From NCBI GenBank assembly GCA_050942875.1, contig JBMNOD010000027.1, positions 1 through 40,886 of the forward strand: a DNA stretch of 40,886 nt, in the 5' to 3' direction. A program made the translations under genes and the position numbers. This DNA is from JAAZAI01 sp050942875. Lineage in GTDB: Bacteria; Verrucomicrobiota; Kiritimatiellia; RFP12; UBA3636. Positions 1 to 9,384 of this stretch are shown here, one piece after another. Positions within the stretch are counted from its first letter, which is position 1. The number at the start of each line of letters is the position of its first letter. The notes beneath the pieces were generated by a model. That model worked only from the letters and a program-made list of their open reading frames with translations, was not told where the DNA came from and did not search any database.

Positions 1-1
1 T

Positions 2-142
2 GTGATGGAGATCGTCAAGCGCCTTGCGGCGGGGAAGGACACCAAACGGAAATGTGCCGGATGTGATGACTTGGATCTCTACACGGCACGCCCGTTGCGC
101 GGCGGCGGTGAGCTGAGCGTGTCCAAATGCCACATCGTCTAG
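2..142 (+). CDS. C-terminal end of an unrecognised protein (partial)
   Basis: An open frame enters from the left edge and stops at TAG 140-142, giving the last 46 residues of a protein whose start lies outside the window. It is rich in Lys and Arg and has three cysteines (CAGC and KCHIV near the end). I do not recognise a family. The sequence is too short to exclude a chance frame; the codon use looks like that of neighbouring genes. The end of the frame is followed by a short stretch resembling the end of the inverted-repeat element found at 15669 (cttcaaaccgctcta, 150-164). Confidence 0.3.
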   Translation: MMEIVKRLAAGKDTKRKCAGCDDLDLYTARPLRGGGELSVSKCHIV

Positions 143-447
143 CTCAAAACTTCAAACCGCTCTAGCTGGAAGATCGAAAAGCCAGCCGGCTGATGTCCAA
201 GAACAGAGACCACAGACGTGGGCTCCATCTTCTGTTGGTCAAATTTACGTCTGAACCCCTTTAAAACACTCTGGCTCTGATTAAACCACCTTGAAATTCC
301 AATCCCAACACCTTAAGCCCTGCGTTGTTTTTTGAAAGTCATCGGAGTTTTCATCTTGCCTCGCTGGGTTTTGGTGCGAGTGGACAGACCCAAAAGATGC
401 GGAGGGGCCGCATCGGCCCTATTGCAGGACTGCTGCTGGTTTTATTT
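143..447. other. Gene-free spacer
   Basis: About 300 bases without a convincing gene. The composition is more AT-rich than the coding regions. It holds a possible partial end of the TAGAGCG...CGCTCTA element (150-164) and otherwise no structure I can name. The short frames that cross it have no start signal and no recognisable protein sequence. Confidence 0.5.
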
Positions 448-500
448 TCAATGCGCTGAGAGGAAGTCGCGAAGTTTTTCGCAACCTTGTAGGTTTGTAG

Positions 501-566
501 GTTTTTGGGGTCTGTCCCCAGGGTTTTTGGGGTCTGTCCCCAATAGGTTTTTGGGGTCTGTCCCCA
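501..566. repeat. Three tandem GGGG-TCTG-CCCC hairpin units
   Basis: The 20-bp unit GTTTTTGGGGTCTGTCCCCA occurs at 501-520, 523-542 and 547-566, separated by only 2 and 4 bases. Each unit can fold into a small stem (TGGGG/CCCCA). The array sits in the broken 3' end of the SGNH hydrolase gene. A related perfect stem, GTTTTTGGGG-CATC-CCCCAAAAAC, is found at 12466-12489, so this is a dispersed family resembling REP-type palindromic repeats. Confidence 0.85.
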
Positions 567-888
567 AAAAAGTCGTCTCCAAAAAAGTCTTGCGATGCGC
601 AATCCGCCCGGGCATGTTGTCGGCCGTTCCGAGAGCAACGTCCCATTTGAAGGGAAAGACGGCGATCACCACCGGACATCGGCCTTCCGTGACGAGTCGC
701 CGCACGAGGGATTCATACGCGGCCAAGCGTTCAGGTTGCGGTTTGTGGACGTTGTCATTGGCCGAAAAATCCAGGAACACAAGGTCGGGCTTGTAGGCCA
801 GGCAGTCGCGCTGCAAACGGAACACGCCAAGATCCGAGCCCGTGCCTCCGATCGCGCCGTCGATGAACGTGAAGCGGGCTTCCGGATA

Positions 889-926
889 CCGGGCTTCCAG
901 CTTTTTCCCGGGCTTCCAGCTTTTTC
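889..926. repeat. 19-bp tandem duplication causing a frameshift
   Basis: The unit ccgggcttccagctttttc is present exactly twice, at 889-907 and 908-926. Because 19 is not a multiple of three, it shifts the SGNH hydrolase frame by +1. The two copies are identical, so the event is recent or is an assembly artefact. Confidence 0.9.
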
Positions 927-1196
927 GACACGTACGCACGATACGACGTCTTGAGCGGATCGGACGCGTTTGCACCCCACGTCAGCGAAGCGCCAAAGAA
1001 GGCAACCGTCAGTCGCTCCCCTTGCTCGGCGCGTCTTTCGAATTCCACAAAGCTCGTCGTCGTGTCCTTTGCAATTGCCGTCGCACAGAACAAGGTCAAG
1101 GTCGTTGCCAGCACGGCGTGCTGCATTCGTTTCATCTGTTTCTCCTCAAAAGGCGGTGTTTCGATTCAATCGCCGTTTATCATAGCCATTTTTCGA

Positions 1197-1225
1197 TTGT
1201 ACTTCCACTGGCGCGATATGATAAG
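1197..1225 (+). promoter_or_regulatory. Possible sigma-70 type promoter of pgk
   Basis: TTGTAC (1197-1202) and GATAAG (1220-1225) are separated by 17 bases and lie 42 bases before the pgk start. Both boxes match the bacterial consensus only in part. A ribosome site, AGAAGG, follows at about 1252. Confidence 0.4.
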
Positions 1226-1266
1226 CTAAACAGATTAATTTTCAACCCCGAAAGAAGGTTTCAACC

Positions 1267-2532
1267 ATGAACAAGAAGACCATCCGCGACATCGAATTCC
1301 AAGGCAAGCGCGTCGTCATGCGCGTCGACTTCAACGTCCCCGTCAAGAACGGCGTCATCACCGACGACACCCGCGTCACCTCCGCGCTTCCCACGATCCG
1401 CGCCGTCCTCGACAAGGGCGCCGGCCTCGTGCTCATGTCGCATCTCGGCCGTCCGGACGAGAAGGGCATCACGGGCGACACGACCCTCAAGCCCGTTGCC
1501 GAACTCCTCGGCAAGCTCCTCGGCAAGCCCGTGGCCTTCGCCGACGACTGCCTCGCCGCCGACGACGCCGTGGCCGCGCTCAAGCCGGGCGACGTGCTGA
1601 TGCTCGAGAACACCCGCTACTACAAGGAAGAGCAGGCCAAGGCCAAGCAGGAGGACGGCGAATCCGACGAAGATTTCAAGGCTCGCAAGGATGCGCTCAA
1701 GGCCGCCAAGGCCGCCATGGCCGCGAAGCTCGCCTCCTATGGCGACCTCTACGTCAACGACGCGTTCGGCACGGCCCACCGCGACCACGCCTCCACCGCC
1801 GCGATCTGCAAGCCCATGAAGGCCAAGGGCGGCGCCTGCGTCGCCGGCCTGCTGATGGAGAAGGAGCTGGAATACCTTGGCGACGCCGTCGAGAATCCCG
1901 CCCGTCCGTTCGTCGCCATCCTCGGCGGCGCGAAGGTCTCCGACAAGCTGGCCGTCGTGCAGAACCTGCTGACGAAGGTCGACACGCTGATCATCGGCGG
2001 CGGCATGGCCTACACCTTCCTCAAGGCGCAGGGCCACGACGTGGGCGACTCCCTCTGCGAACTCGACCAGCTCGACTACGCCCGCAAGATGATCGCCGAC
2101 GCGGAAGCGCGCGGCGTGAAGTTCCTCCTGCCCGTGGACAACGTGGCGGCGGACAAGTTCGACGCGGCGGCCGACACGAAGATCGTCGGCAACGACATCG
2201 GCGCCGGCTGGATGGCGCTCGACATCGGCCCCGAGACCACGAAGCGCTACGCCGACGCGATCCAGGGCGCCAAGACGGTCGTCTGGAACGGCCCGATGGG
2301 CTGCTTTGAGATGGCGGCCTTCGCCAAGGGCACGATGGGCGTTTGCGAAGCCGTGGCCAAGGTCAAGGCGGCGGGCGGCACCTCGATCATCGGCGGCGGC
2401 GACTCCGTCAGCGCCGTGATGAAGTCCGGTCTCGCCGATCGGATGAGCCACATCTCCACCGGCGGCGGCGCCTCCCTCGAGTTCCTCGAAGGCAAGGCCC
2501 TTCCCGGCGTCGCCGCGCTCGACGACAAGTAG
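1267..2532 (+). CDS. pgk: Phosphoglycerate kinase
   Basis: This is the glycolytic enzyme that transfers phosphate between 1,3-bisphosphoglycerate and ADP in the cytoplasm. The 421-residue protein is complete. It shows VDFNVP (20-25) and SHLGRP (58-63) in the substrate-binding N-domain, DAFGTAHR, the GGAKVSDK nucleotide-domain motif, and the C-terminal GGGDSVSAV and STGGGASLEFLEGK loops. A charged Lys/Glu-rich insertion just before DAFGTAHR makes it slightly longer than typical bacterial enzymes. The start ATG has AGAAGG about nine bases upstream. The gene stands alone: the broken hydrolase is divergent upstream, and the fucosidase-like gene converges on it only 22 bases downstream. Confidence 0.98.
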   Translation: MNKKTIRDIEFQGKRVVMRVDFNVPVKNGVITDDTRVTSALPTIRAVLDKGAGLVLMSHLGRPDEKGITGDTTLKPVAELLGKLLGKPVAFADDCLAADDAVAALKPGDVLMLENTRYYKEEQAKAKQEDGESDEDFKARKDALKAAKAAMAAKLASYGDLYVNDAFGTAHRDHASTAAICKPMKAKGGACVAGLLMEKELEYLGDAVENPARPFVAILGGAKVSDKLAVVQNLLTKVDTLIIGGGMAYTFLKAQGHDVGDSLCELDQLDYARKMIADAEARGVKFLLPVDNVAADKFDAAADTKIVGNDIGAGWMALDIGPETTKRYADAIQGAKTVVWNGPMGCFEMAAFAKGTMGVCEAVAKVKAAGGTSIIGGGDSVSAVMKSGLADRMSHISTGGGASLEFLEGKALPGVAALDDK

Positions 2533-2554
2533 GGGGCCCCAGGGGGCGGGGGAA

Positions 2555-3961
2555 TCACTTCAGCGTGCCCGTCGCACGCCCGACGGCCTTGAGCACCTCC
2601 ATCTGATCCGGTTCCCATGCGCCGTCCGGCGACACTTTCACATCAATGCAGACGACACCGCCATTGGCGTTGACAAGCTGCACATACTGCGCCACATAGT
2701 CGGCCGATCGCTTGCAACCGGACGATGCCCACCCACAATAATCACCGCGCCAGGCACCGAGCGGCGCAAGGACAAACGCCTGGGCGCCTTCGATGAAACG
2801 TTTTTCCGGGACGCAATGGAAGTCGTTGAACTCACCTGCCGTGAAATCCTCTCCGGACCAATGTTTGCGGAAATACGGAAAGACGCCATTGTTCATCGAC
2901 ACCAGCGCGGCGGGGTTGCCTGCACGAACAGCTTCGCCATACAGCCCGAGCAGCTCGTCCGTATAACCGAGCATGTCGTCATAGCAACCGTCCAGCCACC
3001 ACCCTTTGACCTTGTTGCCGTATCGCCGGGCAAGATCCCCCAACACGGACGACCACTTGCGCACGAAGGCCTCCGTCACCTCGGCGTAAAGGTGGTCGGG
3101 GTCGATGGCAAATCCAAAGCGCGACCCGATCTCCGGATCCCGGCAAGGACCGTCGCCAGTGAAGTAGAGATAAAGGTCCATGCCACGCTTCTCGAGCTCG
3201 GCGGAAAGCTCCAATGGCAAATCGCGCACCGAACATGCCTCTCCGGGCTTGGTTCCTGCAATCGAATCGTATGTCGCGCTCGGTGCGCACATCCAGCGAT
3301 TGCCCTGCATCACGGTCAGAAAGTAAAACGTCGCGCCGCAGGCCTCAAGCTGGTCGGCCACGCGCCCGACGTCAAAACGCGCGACCTTGGCATTCCATTC
3401 CGCCGCCGTCTTGCAGTCGTGCCCGAGAAAATGGTTGAAGACGCCCCATTTCGCGTCGTGCAGGCGTTGCGTTCGGGGCGACACGACCTTCTCATGTGCG
3501 CGGACGACGCTCCAGTCCACACCCCATCCCCGCTCGTACGCCACACGGAGTTCGCCCGTAATCAAACGGATGTCCCTCGCGTCGCTGAAGATGACGCTGA
3601 GTTCCCGTGCGGCCTTTCTCCAGCCCGAGTCCTGCACGACCAACGTGACGTTGGCATGCGGATCATGCGCACGAATGCAGGCGACATGCGCACGAAACGC
3701 GAGGTCGGCATCCTCCGTGCGTTTCACTTTTCCGAGCCAGAAAACATACATGCGATAGCGCTTGTCCGCCGCGACGGCCTGCTCGGCCGCCTCGTAAACA
3801 TCGCACTCATCGCAAACGAGCCCCAAGGACATGCGCCAGACTTCCCTCGCACGGCGCACCTCCTCGCTAACGGCGGCCGATTCTCCAATCACCGCCACCC
3901 GTGGAAGCAGGTTGCTCGCCACAACATTCAATTTGTCTGTTCCGAGACGCTCATTTTCCAT
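2555..3961 (-). CDS. Alpha-L-fucosidase-like (GH29-type) glycosidase
   Basis: The protein has 468 residues. From about residue 170 it reads like a GH29-type TIM barrel: AKWGVFNHFL (170-179), CGATFYFLTVMQ, a LYLYFTGDGP strand, then GWWLDGCY (320-327). D324 of that last motif sits where GH29 enzymes carry their nucleophile. Residues 1-165 form an extra N-terminal region that I do not recognise. There is no signal peptide, so the enzyme is probably cytoplasmic and would act on imported oligosaccharides. Its ATG lies inside the end of the upstream GH-A gene (11-base overlap) with AAAGGGG before it, so the two are translationally coupled. The family call rests on the motif pattern. Whether fucose is the substrate is not shown by the sequence; a GH29-related family with another specificity is possible. 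Confidence 0.7.
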   Translation of the reverse strand: MENERLGTDKLNVVASNLLPRVAVIGESAAVSEEVRRAREVWRMSLGLVCDECDVYEAAEQAVAADKRYRMYVFWLGKVKRTEDADLAFRAHVACIRAHDPHANVTLVVQDSGWRKAARELSVIFSDARDIRLITGELRVAYERGWGVDWSVVRAHEKVVSPRTQRLHDAKWGVFNHFLGHDCKTAAEWNAKVARFDVGRVADQLEACGATFYFLTVMQGNRWMCAPSATYDSIAGTKPGEACSVRDLPLELSAELEKRGMDLYLYFTGDGPCRDPEIGSRFGFAIDPDHLYAEVTEAFVRKWSSVLGDLARRYGNKVKGWWLDGCYDDMLGYTDELLGLYGEAVRAGNPAALVSMNNGVFPYFRKHWSGEDFTAGEFNDFHCVPEKRFIEGAQAFVLAPLGAWRGDYCGWASSGCKRSADYVAQYVQLVNANGGVVCIDVKVSPDGAWEPDQMEVLKAVGRATGTLK

Positions 3962-6374
3962 CTTTTGCCCCTTTCTTGATCAACCGGAGGTTGCGAATCC
4001 AATAATCCACCTTCATGCCACGCGGATTGGCTCCAAGGCCGAATTCCGTCGCGTCGGGCTTGATGCCTGAAACGGGAATCCGGCGGATCTCCCATCCGAG
4101 CATCGGCGGCGCATAGCCAATGAACGTGCCGAGCATCAGATTCGAGACGTGGTAGTCGTTTTCGACCTTGTCCTGCGCGGACTTCACTTCGAATTCAAGC
4201 ATGAGGGCGTCGTCCAGCGACTCTTCCGGCAGATCCAACTGGCACAGCGGATAAAACCATCGGTCCGCCCTTGGATCGTCCCACTCGTAGTGGAACCGGA
4301 TGGCTTGTTCGTTTTCATCCCACTCGCACGAGCAGCGCGCGGCCGAATCGTTTCGCTTCCACATCGACGGCTTGCGCGAGGCGGCCAGTTCCTTCACATT
4401 GCACCTGGCAAGAAAAGATTCGTCCAAACAAACGACCGGCATGACGAGCGCCGTCGTGCCGCATCCATTGAATGCACCCGACAACAGCAGTTTCGTCTCG
4501 CCGATTCCTTCGGGAACCGACAAGGTGGCCGGGAACTCCATCTTTCCGAACGGAGGCAGAACGACACGCTCGGGAATTCCCCGCAGCCTGCAGCCTGCGG
4601 CGGCTATCATGCCTGTCTTGGCTGTATCCGACAAGTTCCACGCCTGCACGGTCAGACGTCCCTCGGAGACCTTCAGTTCAGCCATCGTCTTTCCCCGCGT
4701 GATCCTGAAGTCGTCCGGATCAAGATCCACACGGAAGACGATCGAAAGATCCGTGTCGTCCGCCGCCACCGTCGCGCCGCGCGTTCCCTTCTTTTGCGCG
4801 GCCTTCGCGATGGGCATGTCAAACCGGCCATGCAGATAGGACGGATAGCGTGTCGCCGTCAGCGAAAGCGGCCGCCCCGCCTCGACAACCACCGATTTCG
4901 TCGTCCCGCACAAATCCGACAGGCGACAACCTCCATCGGCGACATCCAGGTCGAACGTCTGCACATGGTCGTTTCCGTCAAGCGGCCAGCCCTTGCCGGT
5001 GTCGACCGGCGAGGCGCTCCAGAACGCCAGCGTTTTCGTGCCGTCATGATGCTCGAAGAGGTAGCCGCGCAATTTCGCGCCCAGATCGACTTCACCCAGA
5101 AGCGTTGCGTCTCCAAGTTCCTGCGCAGCCGTTGCCATCGCCGCGCAAACGGGCTTGACCGTGCCATCACGCCGAAACGTCCCCCAGTCCTTCGCGCCGC
5201 TCCGCTCATGAAACGACCCGAAGAAGAAAAAGCAGCTGCGTGAAACGCCGCCCATCATCATCGCCATCTGCGACTTGGGATAGTACTCCGCTTGCAGCAG
5301 TTCCTGCGCCCACGAATGCTGCAAGACGCCACGCACAGCGGACGGCTCCGTGGCCGAGCCTTCGAGATCCATGCCGTTTTCCGTGATCCACACCTCGCGG
5401 TCTCCAATGCCGGCCTTCGCCATGAAGGCGCGCAAATCGGAAAGCGCATCGGGGAACGCCGCCGGCGCCAAGTAGATGTGAAGATTGAAGACATCTCCGT
5501 AGTAGGCGAGATCATTCGCGTACATGCCCTCGTCGTAAACGCCGCGCCGATTCAAGCACACCGCGCCGGGGAGCACCGTGCATGCGGGATTTCCCGCCTT
5601 CAGGCCCAGGTACGCGGCCTTCTGCGCCGCCGCGTAGTCCCAGACGGGTTCGGGCGCGCCGCAGGCGTCCTGTTCGTTGAAGACCTCCCAGTTCGCCGTG
5701 CGTCCCTTGAAAGCCTCGGATGTCGCCCGGCAGAAGTCGTAGTAGGCGGCCAAGTCGCGCGGAAGGGATTGAATCGGATCCGCCCATCGCGGCGTGCCGC
5801 AGATGGCCGTGCAGGTTTCCACCCCGTTTGAAGCCAGCAGCCCCGCGCTCCTGAATGTCTCGATCCCGAACGTGCGGACACCGCGTTCCGGCTCCACCGC
5901 TTCACGGCTCAATCTGTCGCGCATGTGCGAAAGGCCCATTTTCCCGGCCGTCTCCGAGAGCGCCCGATGCATGTCGCCGTCGTGCCACGGACAGCGCAGG
6001 CGCGTCCGCTCGGTCCAGCTCTGCGCCGAATCGGCGCCGAAGAACCGCTCCGTGCCGAGACGCGTCGGCGGGCGAACAACGACAAACGACACGACGTCCG
6101 CCCGCCCGCCGTCCGCGACTTCAAGGGAGTAATACCCGGCGCCGCAGTCCTCGACCGTCAGGCAACCGTTCGAGCCGCACGTGCCTGCGGCGACTTCGTT
6201 GCCCCGCCAGTCCATGATGCGGTACGGGCGTTCCGCCCCCGCACCGCAGTCAAAGCCAAGCCGCTCCTTCTCGGTGAACACGCCGAAAGGCGCAACGGGG
6301 ACGAGCGGGTTCGCCAATGCCGAATACGATGCGACGGACATCATGACTTTCCCCACCGTGCAGGACAGCTTCAT
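3951..6374 (-). CDS. Clan GH-A glycoside hydrolase
   Basis: The frame encodes 807 residues from ATG 6374. A second start pair, ATG-ATG at 6344/6341, has a better ribosome site (GGGGAAAG), so the N-terminus may be 10-11 residues shorter. An N-terminal beta-sandwich-like part (about 20-105) is followed by a TIM barrel. WEVFNEQD contains N233-E234, the acid/base motif of clan GH-A, and VWITENGMD contains E332, the probable nucleophile at the end of a strand. The last roughly 380 residues look like beta-rich accessory domains. The N-terminus is weakly hydrophobic and not a clear signal peptide. The pattern resembles GH39- or GH5-like enzymes, but I cannot fix the family. It lies 10 bases after the secreted protein gene and overlaps the fucosidase-like gene by 11 bases, forming one transcription unit that probably degrades a complex glycan. 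Confidence 0.75.
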   Translation of the reverse strand: MKLSCTVGKVMMSVASYSALANPLVPVAPFGVFTEKERLGFDCGAGAERPYRIMDWRGNEVAAGTCGSNGCLTVEDCGAGYYSLEVADGGRADVVSFVVVRPPTRLGTERFFGADSAQSWTERTRLRCPWHDGDMHRALSETAGKMGLSHMRDRLSREAVEPERGVRTFGIETFRSAGLLASNGVETCTAICGTPRWADPIQSLPRDLAAYYDFCRATSEAFKGRTANWEVFNEQDACGAPEPVWDYAAAQKAAYLGLKAGNPACTVLPGAVCLNRRGVYDEGMYANDLAYYGDVFNLHIYLAPAAFPDALSDLRAFMAKAGIGDREVWITENGMDLEGSATEPSAVRGVLQHSWAQELLQAEYYPKSQMAMMMGGVSRSCFFFFGSFHERSGAKDWGTFRRDGTVKPVCAAMATAAQELGDATLLGEVDLGAKLRGYLFEHHDGTKTLAFWSASPVDTGKGWPLDGNDHVQTFDLDVADGGCRLSDLCGTTKSVVVEAGRPLSLTATRYPSYLHGRFDMPIAKAAQKKGTRGATVAADDTDLSIVFRVDLDPDDFRITRGKTMAELKVSEGRLTVQAWNLSDTAKTGMIAAAGCRLRGIPERVVLPPFGKMEFPATLSVPEGIGETKLLLSGAFNGCGTTALVMPVVCLDESFLARCNVKELAASRKPSMWKRNDSAARCSCEWDENEQAIRFHYEWDDPRADRWFYPLCQLDLPEESLDDALMLEFEVKSAQDKVENDYHVSNLMLGTFIGYAPPMLGWEIRRIPVSGIKPDATEFGLGANPRGMKVDYWIRNLRLIKKGAKDGK

Positions 6375-6384
6375 TTTGGACGCG

Positions 6385-8940
6385 CTACTTGATGACGACC
6401 AAAACCCCCGGAGCCAGGATCGACACGACCACCTTGTTGTCAACCACCCGGACGCGCGCCGTGCGGTTCGCGGGGAGATTGGACTGATCGACAATCCAAT
6501 CGGCGACGGAACCGGTCAATCCGGCGCTGTCAAGGACAACATAGTCCGCGACGGTCCCGGGCGGCGTGCCATTGAAGCCCACCGTGCAGACGGCGGGCAG
6601 CGCCACGGTCCCGGTCGCCGTCATCTTGTGTGCGCCGTCCGCATCCACATCAACGGCGATCGTCGCGTTGTCGGCAAGGTTGATGCCCGCCGCCGCAATG
6701 GTGCCCGATCCGTCCAGGCCGGTCGCCGCGACCGTGCGTCCGTCAAGGTCGAGCGTGGCGCCGTTCGCAACCGTCAGCGTGCCGAATGCGTACTCCCCGC
6801 TCCTGATCTGCTTGAACCACTTGTTGAGGAAGTACTTTGTCGCGGAGGCGACCTGGGCATCCGTGAGATCGGTCGTGTAGATCGCGCCTTCCGCCATCTT
6901 CATGCCGCCGTAATAGGCGTCGTTCTGACTTGTGCTGTAACGGCCATGGCCCCAGCTCTGGGCGCAAAGCGCCTTGGACGAACCTGCATTCAGCCTCATG
7001 TGGACCAGATGGAACCCCTTTGGCAGAATCGTCGAGCAGGACGTCCTGACGCCGTTGATTTCGCAGACGCCATTGGTCCTCAGCTCGTCGAGCCGCTCGT
7101 GACTGACGGAACCATCGAGCAGCGCGTGATCCGGGCCGCGATTGAACGATCCATGGTCATAGCACCCGACGATGTTCTGTCCCGCCAGCGCATCGGACTC
7201 GCGCACGTCGTCGCTGTCTGCAAAGATGACGAACACGCCTTTGGCATCCACTGTCTTCGCGGCATCGTTCCAGTTAAATCCGGCGCCGTAGCCGTCCGGC
7301 GTCGTGTTGGCGCAGTAATACGAGCCGAAGTCCACGCAGTTGCGCCCGCCCAGAAGATCGCGGCGAATCCACGGCCAATTGGAGCGGGCGTTGAAACTCG
7401 ACCCCCCGGAAACGCCCTCCCAATATTGCGAATAGATTCTACCGTGGGAAAGTCCATGATCCGACAGATAGAGTTTTGCCTCGATTGTCGCGTCGACGTG
7501 GTAGCGAGAACCCGTCGGAAGCGCGCCGTCGTCCGCGAGGACCTTGAAGGTGCCGCCTTCGACGGCGATGTTCGTGACGCCGCCCGCGAGCACGATGGCG
7601 TTGAGCGTGCCGTCGCCGGTCTTGGTGAACGTGCCTTCGGCATGGACGCGAGACGCGGCGACCACGCTGTTCGCCGGGACGTCGAACGAATTTCCGACAT
7701 CGCCGACCGCCGCCGATGCGGAGCCGCAGGTGAACGCCCCCGCCTCCGTCTTCACATTGCCGACCGAATTGGCGAGCACGTTCGCATGGAGCGAACCGGG
7801 GCCGGTCTTTCGGAGTTCGCCGTCGACCGTCAGCGTGCCGACCGTCAGCAAATCGCCCTCGCGGATTTCGATCTCGGCGTCGCCGGAGATCTTCAACGTG
7901 CCAACCGTCTTCGCCGTGGGGCCGTCCAGCCACTTGGACATCAGCTTCTCCGTGATGTCGGCCGCATCGGCCGCATCCAGGAAATTCGTGAAGACGAGCG
8001 CCTCCGCAATGCGAATGCCCCCATAGCCCTTGTCCGGACCATGTTCATGATACCCCCAGTGCGAAGCCTTGATTATTTGCGAAGGGTCCGTTGTTTCCAC
8101 CGCGCGGTAGCGGACGACGTGGAATCCGGCCGGCATCACGCTGTCGCGTGTGGCGGCCACGCCGTCGATTTCAAAGGCGCCGTCGTAGATCGCCTTGTTC
8201 CCGGCCGTGAGATTCGGGGCGCGCCGATGAAGCGCGCGCTGGGTTCCGCGATAGAACGCGCTGCTTCCGGAATGGTCGCCCAGGAACCATTGTCCATCAA
8301 GACCATCGGCAATGACGTCCTCCGTGTCTGAAGCGACGATCAGCACGTCTCGAATCCTTTGATCGGAGGTGTTCCATGCGAAGCAGGATCCTTCCGACTG
8401 CACCGTTGTGAACGGGCCGAAATCCACGACCGGCCTGCCGCCGAGAAACGCATGCGTGAGCGTCGGTCGAACACCACCAGCGCTATACGATGAAATGCCG
8501 CCGCCTTTGACGTTCTCCCAATAGCGACAACCGGGGACGCCGCCGTCGCCGTCGTGGAGCTTGCTCGTCACCATGGCGTCGACGTGGTACCAGGCGTCGT
8601 GGTCCGGGATCTGGACGCCGCCGCCAAGGATGCCGAGCTTGAACGCCCCCTTGACGATGTTGAGCCCCGAATTCGCGTAGACGGGATCGATGTCCTTGAC
8701 CACGAGAGCGCCATTGCCCTTTTTCGTCAATTCGCCGCCACCCTTGAGCATGTCGACCGTCAGCGTCGCGTTCTTTTCGACGAGCACCGTCGTTGCGCCG
8801 TTCACAACAAGGTTTGTGACATGCGTGTCGGTTGAAACAACCTGGATTCCGCCCGTCCATGTATATGAACCGACTTCCGTCGCCGCCATTGCGGCGAACG
8901 CGACCAAGGCAATCAAGCCACCAGAAAACATCTTGTTCAT
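6385..8940 (-). CDS. Large secreted protein with two LamG-like repeats
   Basis: The protein has 851 residues and starts with a clear signal peptide (MNKMFSGGLIALVAFAAMAA); the ATG is preceded by GAAAGG. The chain has an internal duplication: a module with WYHVDAMV...RYWENV...LGGRPVVDFG near residues 115-175 recurs as RYHVDATI...QYWEGV...LGGRNCVDFG in the second half. Between and around these are repetitive strands of the type GTLKISGD and GTLTVDGE, as in autotransporter-associated beta-strand repeats. The extreme C-terminus, LAPGVLVVIK, matches the tail style of three other proteins in this window. There are no catalytic motifs. It is the first gene of the unit with the two glycosidases, so it may bind the same glycan at the cell surface. 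Confidence 0.75.
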   Translation of the reverse strand: MNKMFSGGLIALVAFAAMAATEVGSYTWTGGIQVVSTDTHVTNLVVNGATTVLVEKNATLTVDMLKGGGELTKKGNGALVVKDIDPVYANSGLNIVKGAFKLGILGGGVQIPDHDAWYHVDAMVTSKLHDGDGGVPGCRYWENVKGGGISSYSAGGVRPTLTHAFLGGRPVVDFGPFTTVQSEGSCFAWNTSDQRIRDVLIVASDTEDVIADGLDGQWFLGDHSGSSAFYRGTQRALHRRAPNLTAGNKAIYDGAFEIDGVAATRDSVMPAGFHVVRYRAVETTDPSQIIKASHWGYHEHGPDKGYGGIRIAEALVFTNFLDAADAADITEKLMSKWLDGPTAKTVGTLKISGDAEIEIREGDLLTVGTLTVDGELRKTGPGSLHANVLANSVGNVKTEAGAFTCGSASAAVGDVGNSFDVPANSVVAASRVHAEGTFTKTGDGTLNAIVLAGGVTNIAVEGGTFKVLADDGALPTGSRYHVDATIEAKLYLSDHGLSHGRIYSQYWEGVSGGSSFNARSNWPWIRRDLLGGRNCVDFGSYYCANTTPDGYGAGFNWNDAAKTVDAKGVFVIFADSDDVRESDALAGQNIVGCYDHGSFNRGPDHALLDGSVSHERLDELRTNGVCEINGVRTSCSTILPKGFHLVHMRLNAGSSKALCAQSWGHGRYSTSQNDAYYGGMKMAEGAIYTTDLTDAQVASATKYFLNKWFKQIRSGEYAFGTLTVANGATLDLDGRTVAATGLDGSGTIAAAGINLADNATIAVDVDADGAHKMTATGTVALPAVCTVGFNGTPPGTVADYVVLDSAGLTGSVADWIVDQSNLPANRTARVRVVDNKVVVSILAPGVLVVIK

Positions 8941-9384
8941 TGCGAGACCTTTCGTCAGCCGTTGTTGCCAGCCAGCAGCCCATGCAACGCGCCGCCCGCT
9001 GGCTGGCGAGCACGCGCGCGGTTGTCAATGCCAATGCCAACGCGAAACATCATACCACATGCCCGTCGAAAAAAAAACTGTTTTCCCGTGCGAAAGGCGC
9101 AATCGTGGACGCGGCGTCCCCGCCGCGTTTCGCCAAGCCACAGGGGCACGGACACACCTGTCTGTGTTCGCCCCCCACGGGTTGGAAAACCCGTGCCCCC
9201 TTTGCCCACTCGCCCGCACCCTTGGTGTGTGGCAACGATGTTGAGCCACACCCCGCAAGTGCGCCCTGCGCCCGTTTCGCTTGCTTCGCTCGTCTCCACT
9301 GTGCCATAATGGGCGCAATTCACACGAAGGAAGCGCGCTGGCTGCCGGCTGGCGGGGAGTTAAGGGAATCAAAAGGATTGACAC
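8941..9384. other. Spacer with hairpin repeats and a promoter
   Basis: This 444-base spacer between divergent genes holds one copy of the CGCGGCG-GGGA-CGCCGCG hairpin family (9105-9131, inverted orientation) and one copy of the family containing aggggcacggacac and the perfect stem CACGGGTT-GGAA-AACCCGTG (9176-9195). The second family recurs at about 26137-26190 and 28860-28915. No gene is visible; the frames across it follow the repeats. Confidence 0.7.
9281..9310 (+). promoter_or_regulatory. Possible promoter of the N-acetyltransferase gene
   Basis: TTGCTT (9281-9286) and CATAAT (9305-9310) are 18 bases apart, about 75 bases before the start codon at 9385. The -10 box is good and the -35 box only partial. 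The ribosome site AAAGGA stands just before the ATG. Confidence 0.4.

Larger units (their letters stand above)
448..1135 (-). pseudogene. Broken SGNH/GDSL-type hydrolase
   Basis: The reading frame starts at ATG 1135 behind a good ribosome site (GAGGAG). It encodes a signal peptide (MKRMQHAVLATTLTLFCATA) and then the block I motif of SGNH hydrolases, FFGASLTWG, with the expected nucleophile Ser. The frame breaks at 889-926, where a 19-bp tandem duplication shifts it by one base. Removing one copy restores ...KKLEARYPEARFTFIDGAIGGTGSD, which continues through VFLDFSANDN in the second frame. The 3' part then runs into the triple hairpin repeat at 501-566, which encodes the repetitive GTDPKN and DRPQKP residues, and stops at 448. 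The C-terminal block with the catalytic Asp and His is absent. With both a frameshift and a truncated end, the gene is almost certainly inactive. The family normally de-esterifies secreted sugars or polysaccharides. A sequencing error could explain the frameshift but not the missing end. Confidence 0.8.

Noticed and set aside
501..566. CRISPR array
   Set aside because: Three 20-bp units are separated by only 2 and 4 bases, so there are no spacers, and no cas gene is present.
1261..2451. 396-codon frame opposite pgk
   Set aside because: Shadow of phosphoglycerate kinase; His/Gly/Asp-rich without motifs.
6181..8331. 716-codon open frame opposite the LamG-like and GH-A genes
   Set aside because: It spans the boundary of two well-supported minus-strand genes and reads as high-GC shadow.
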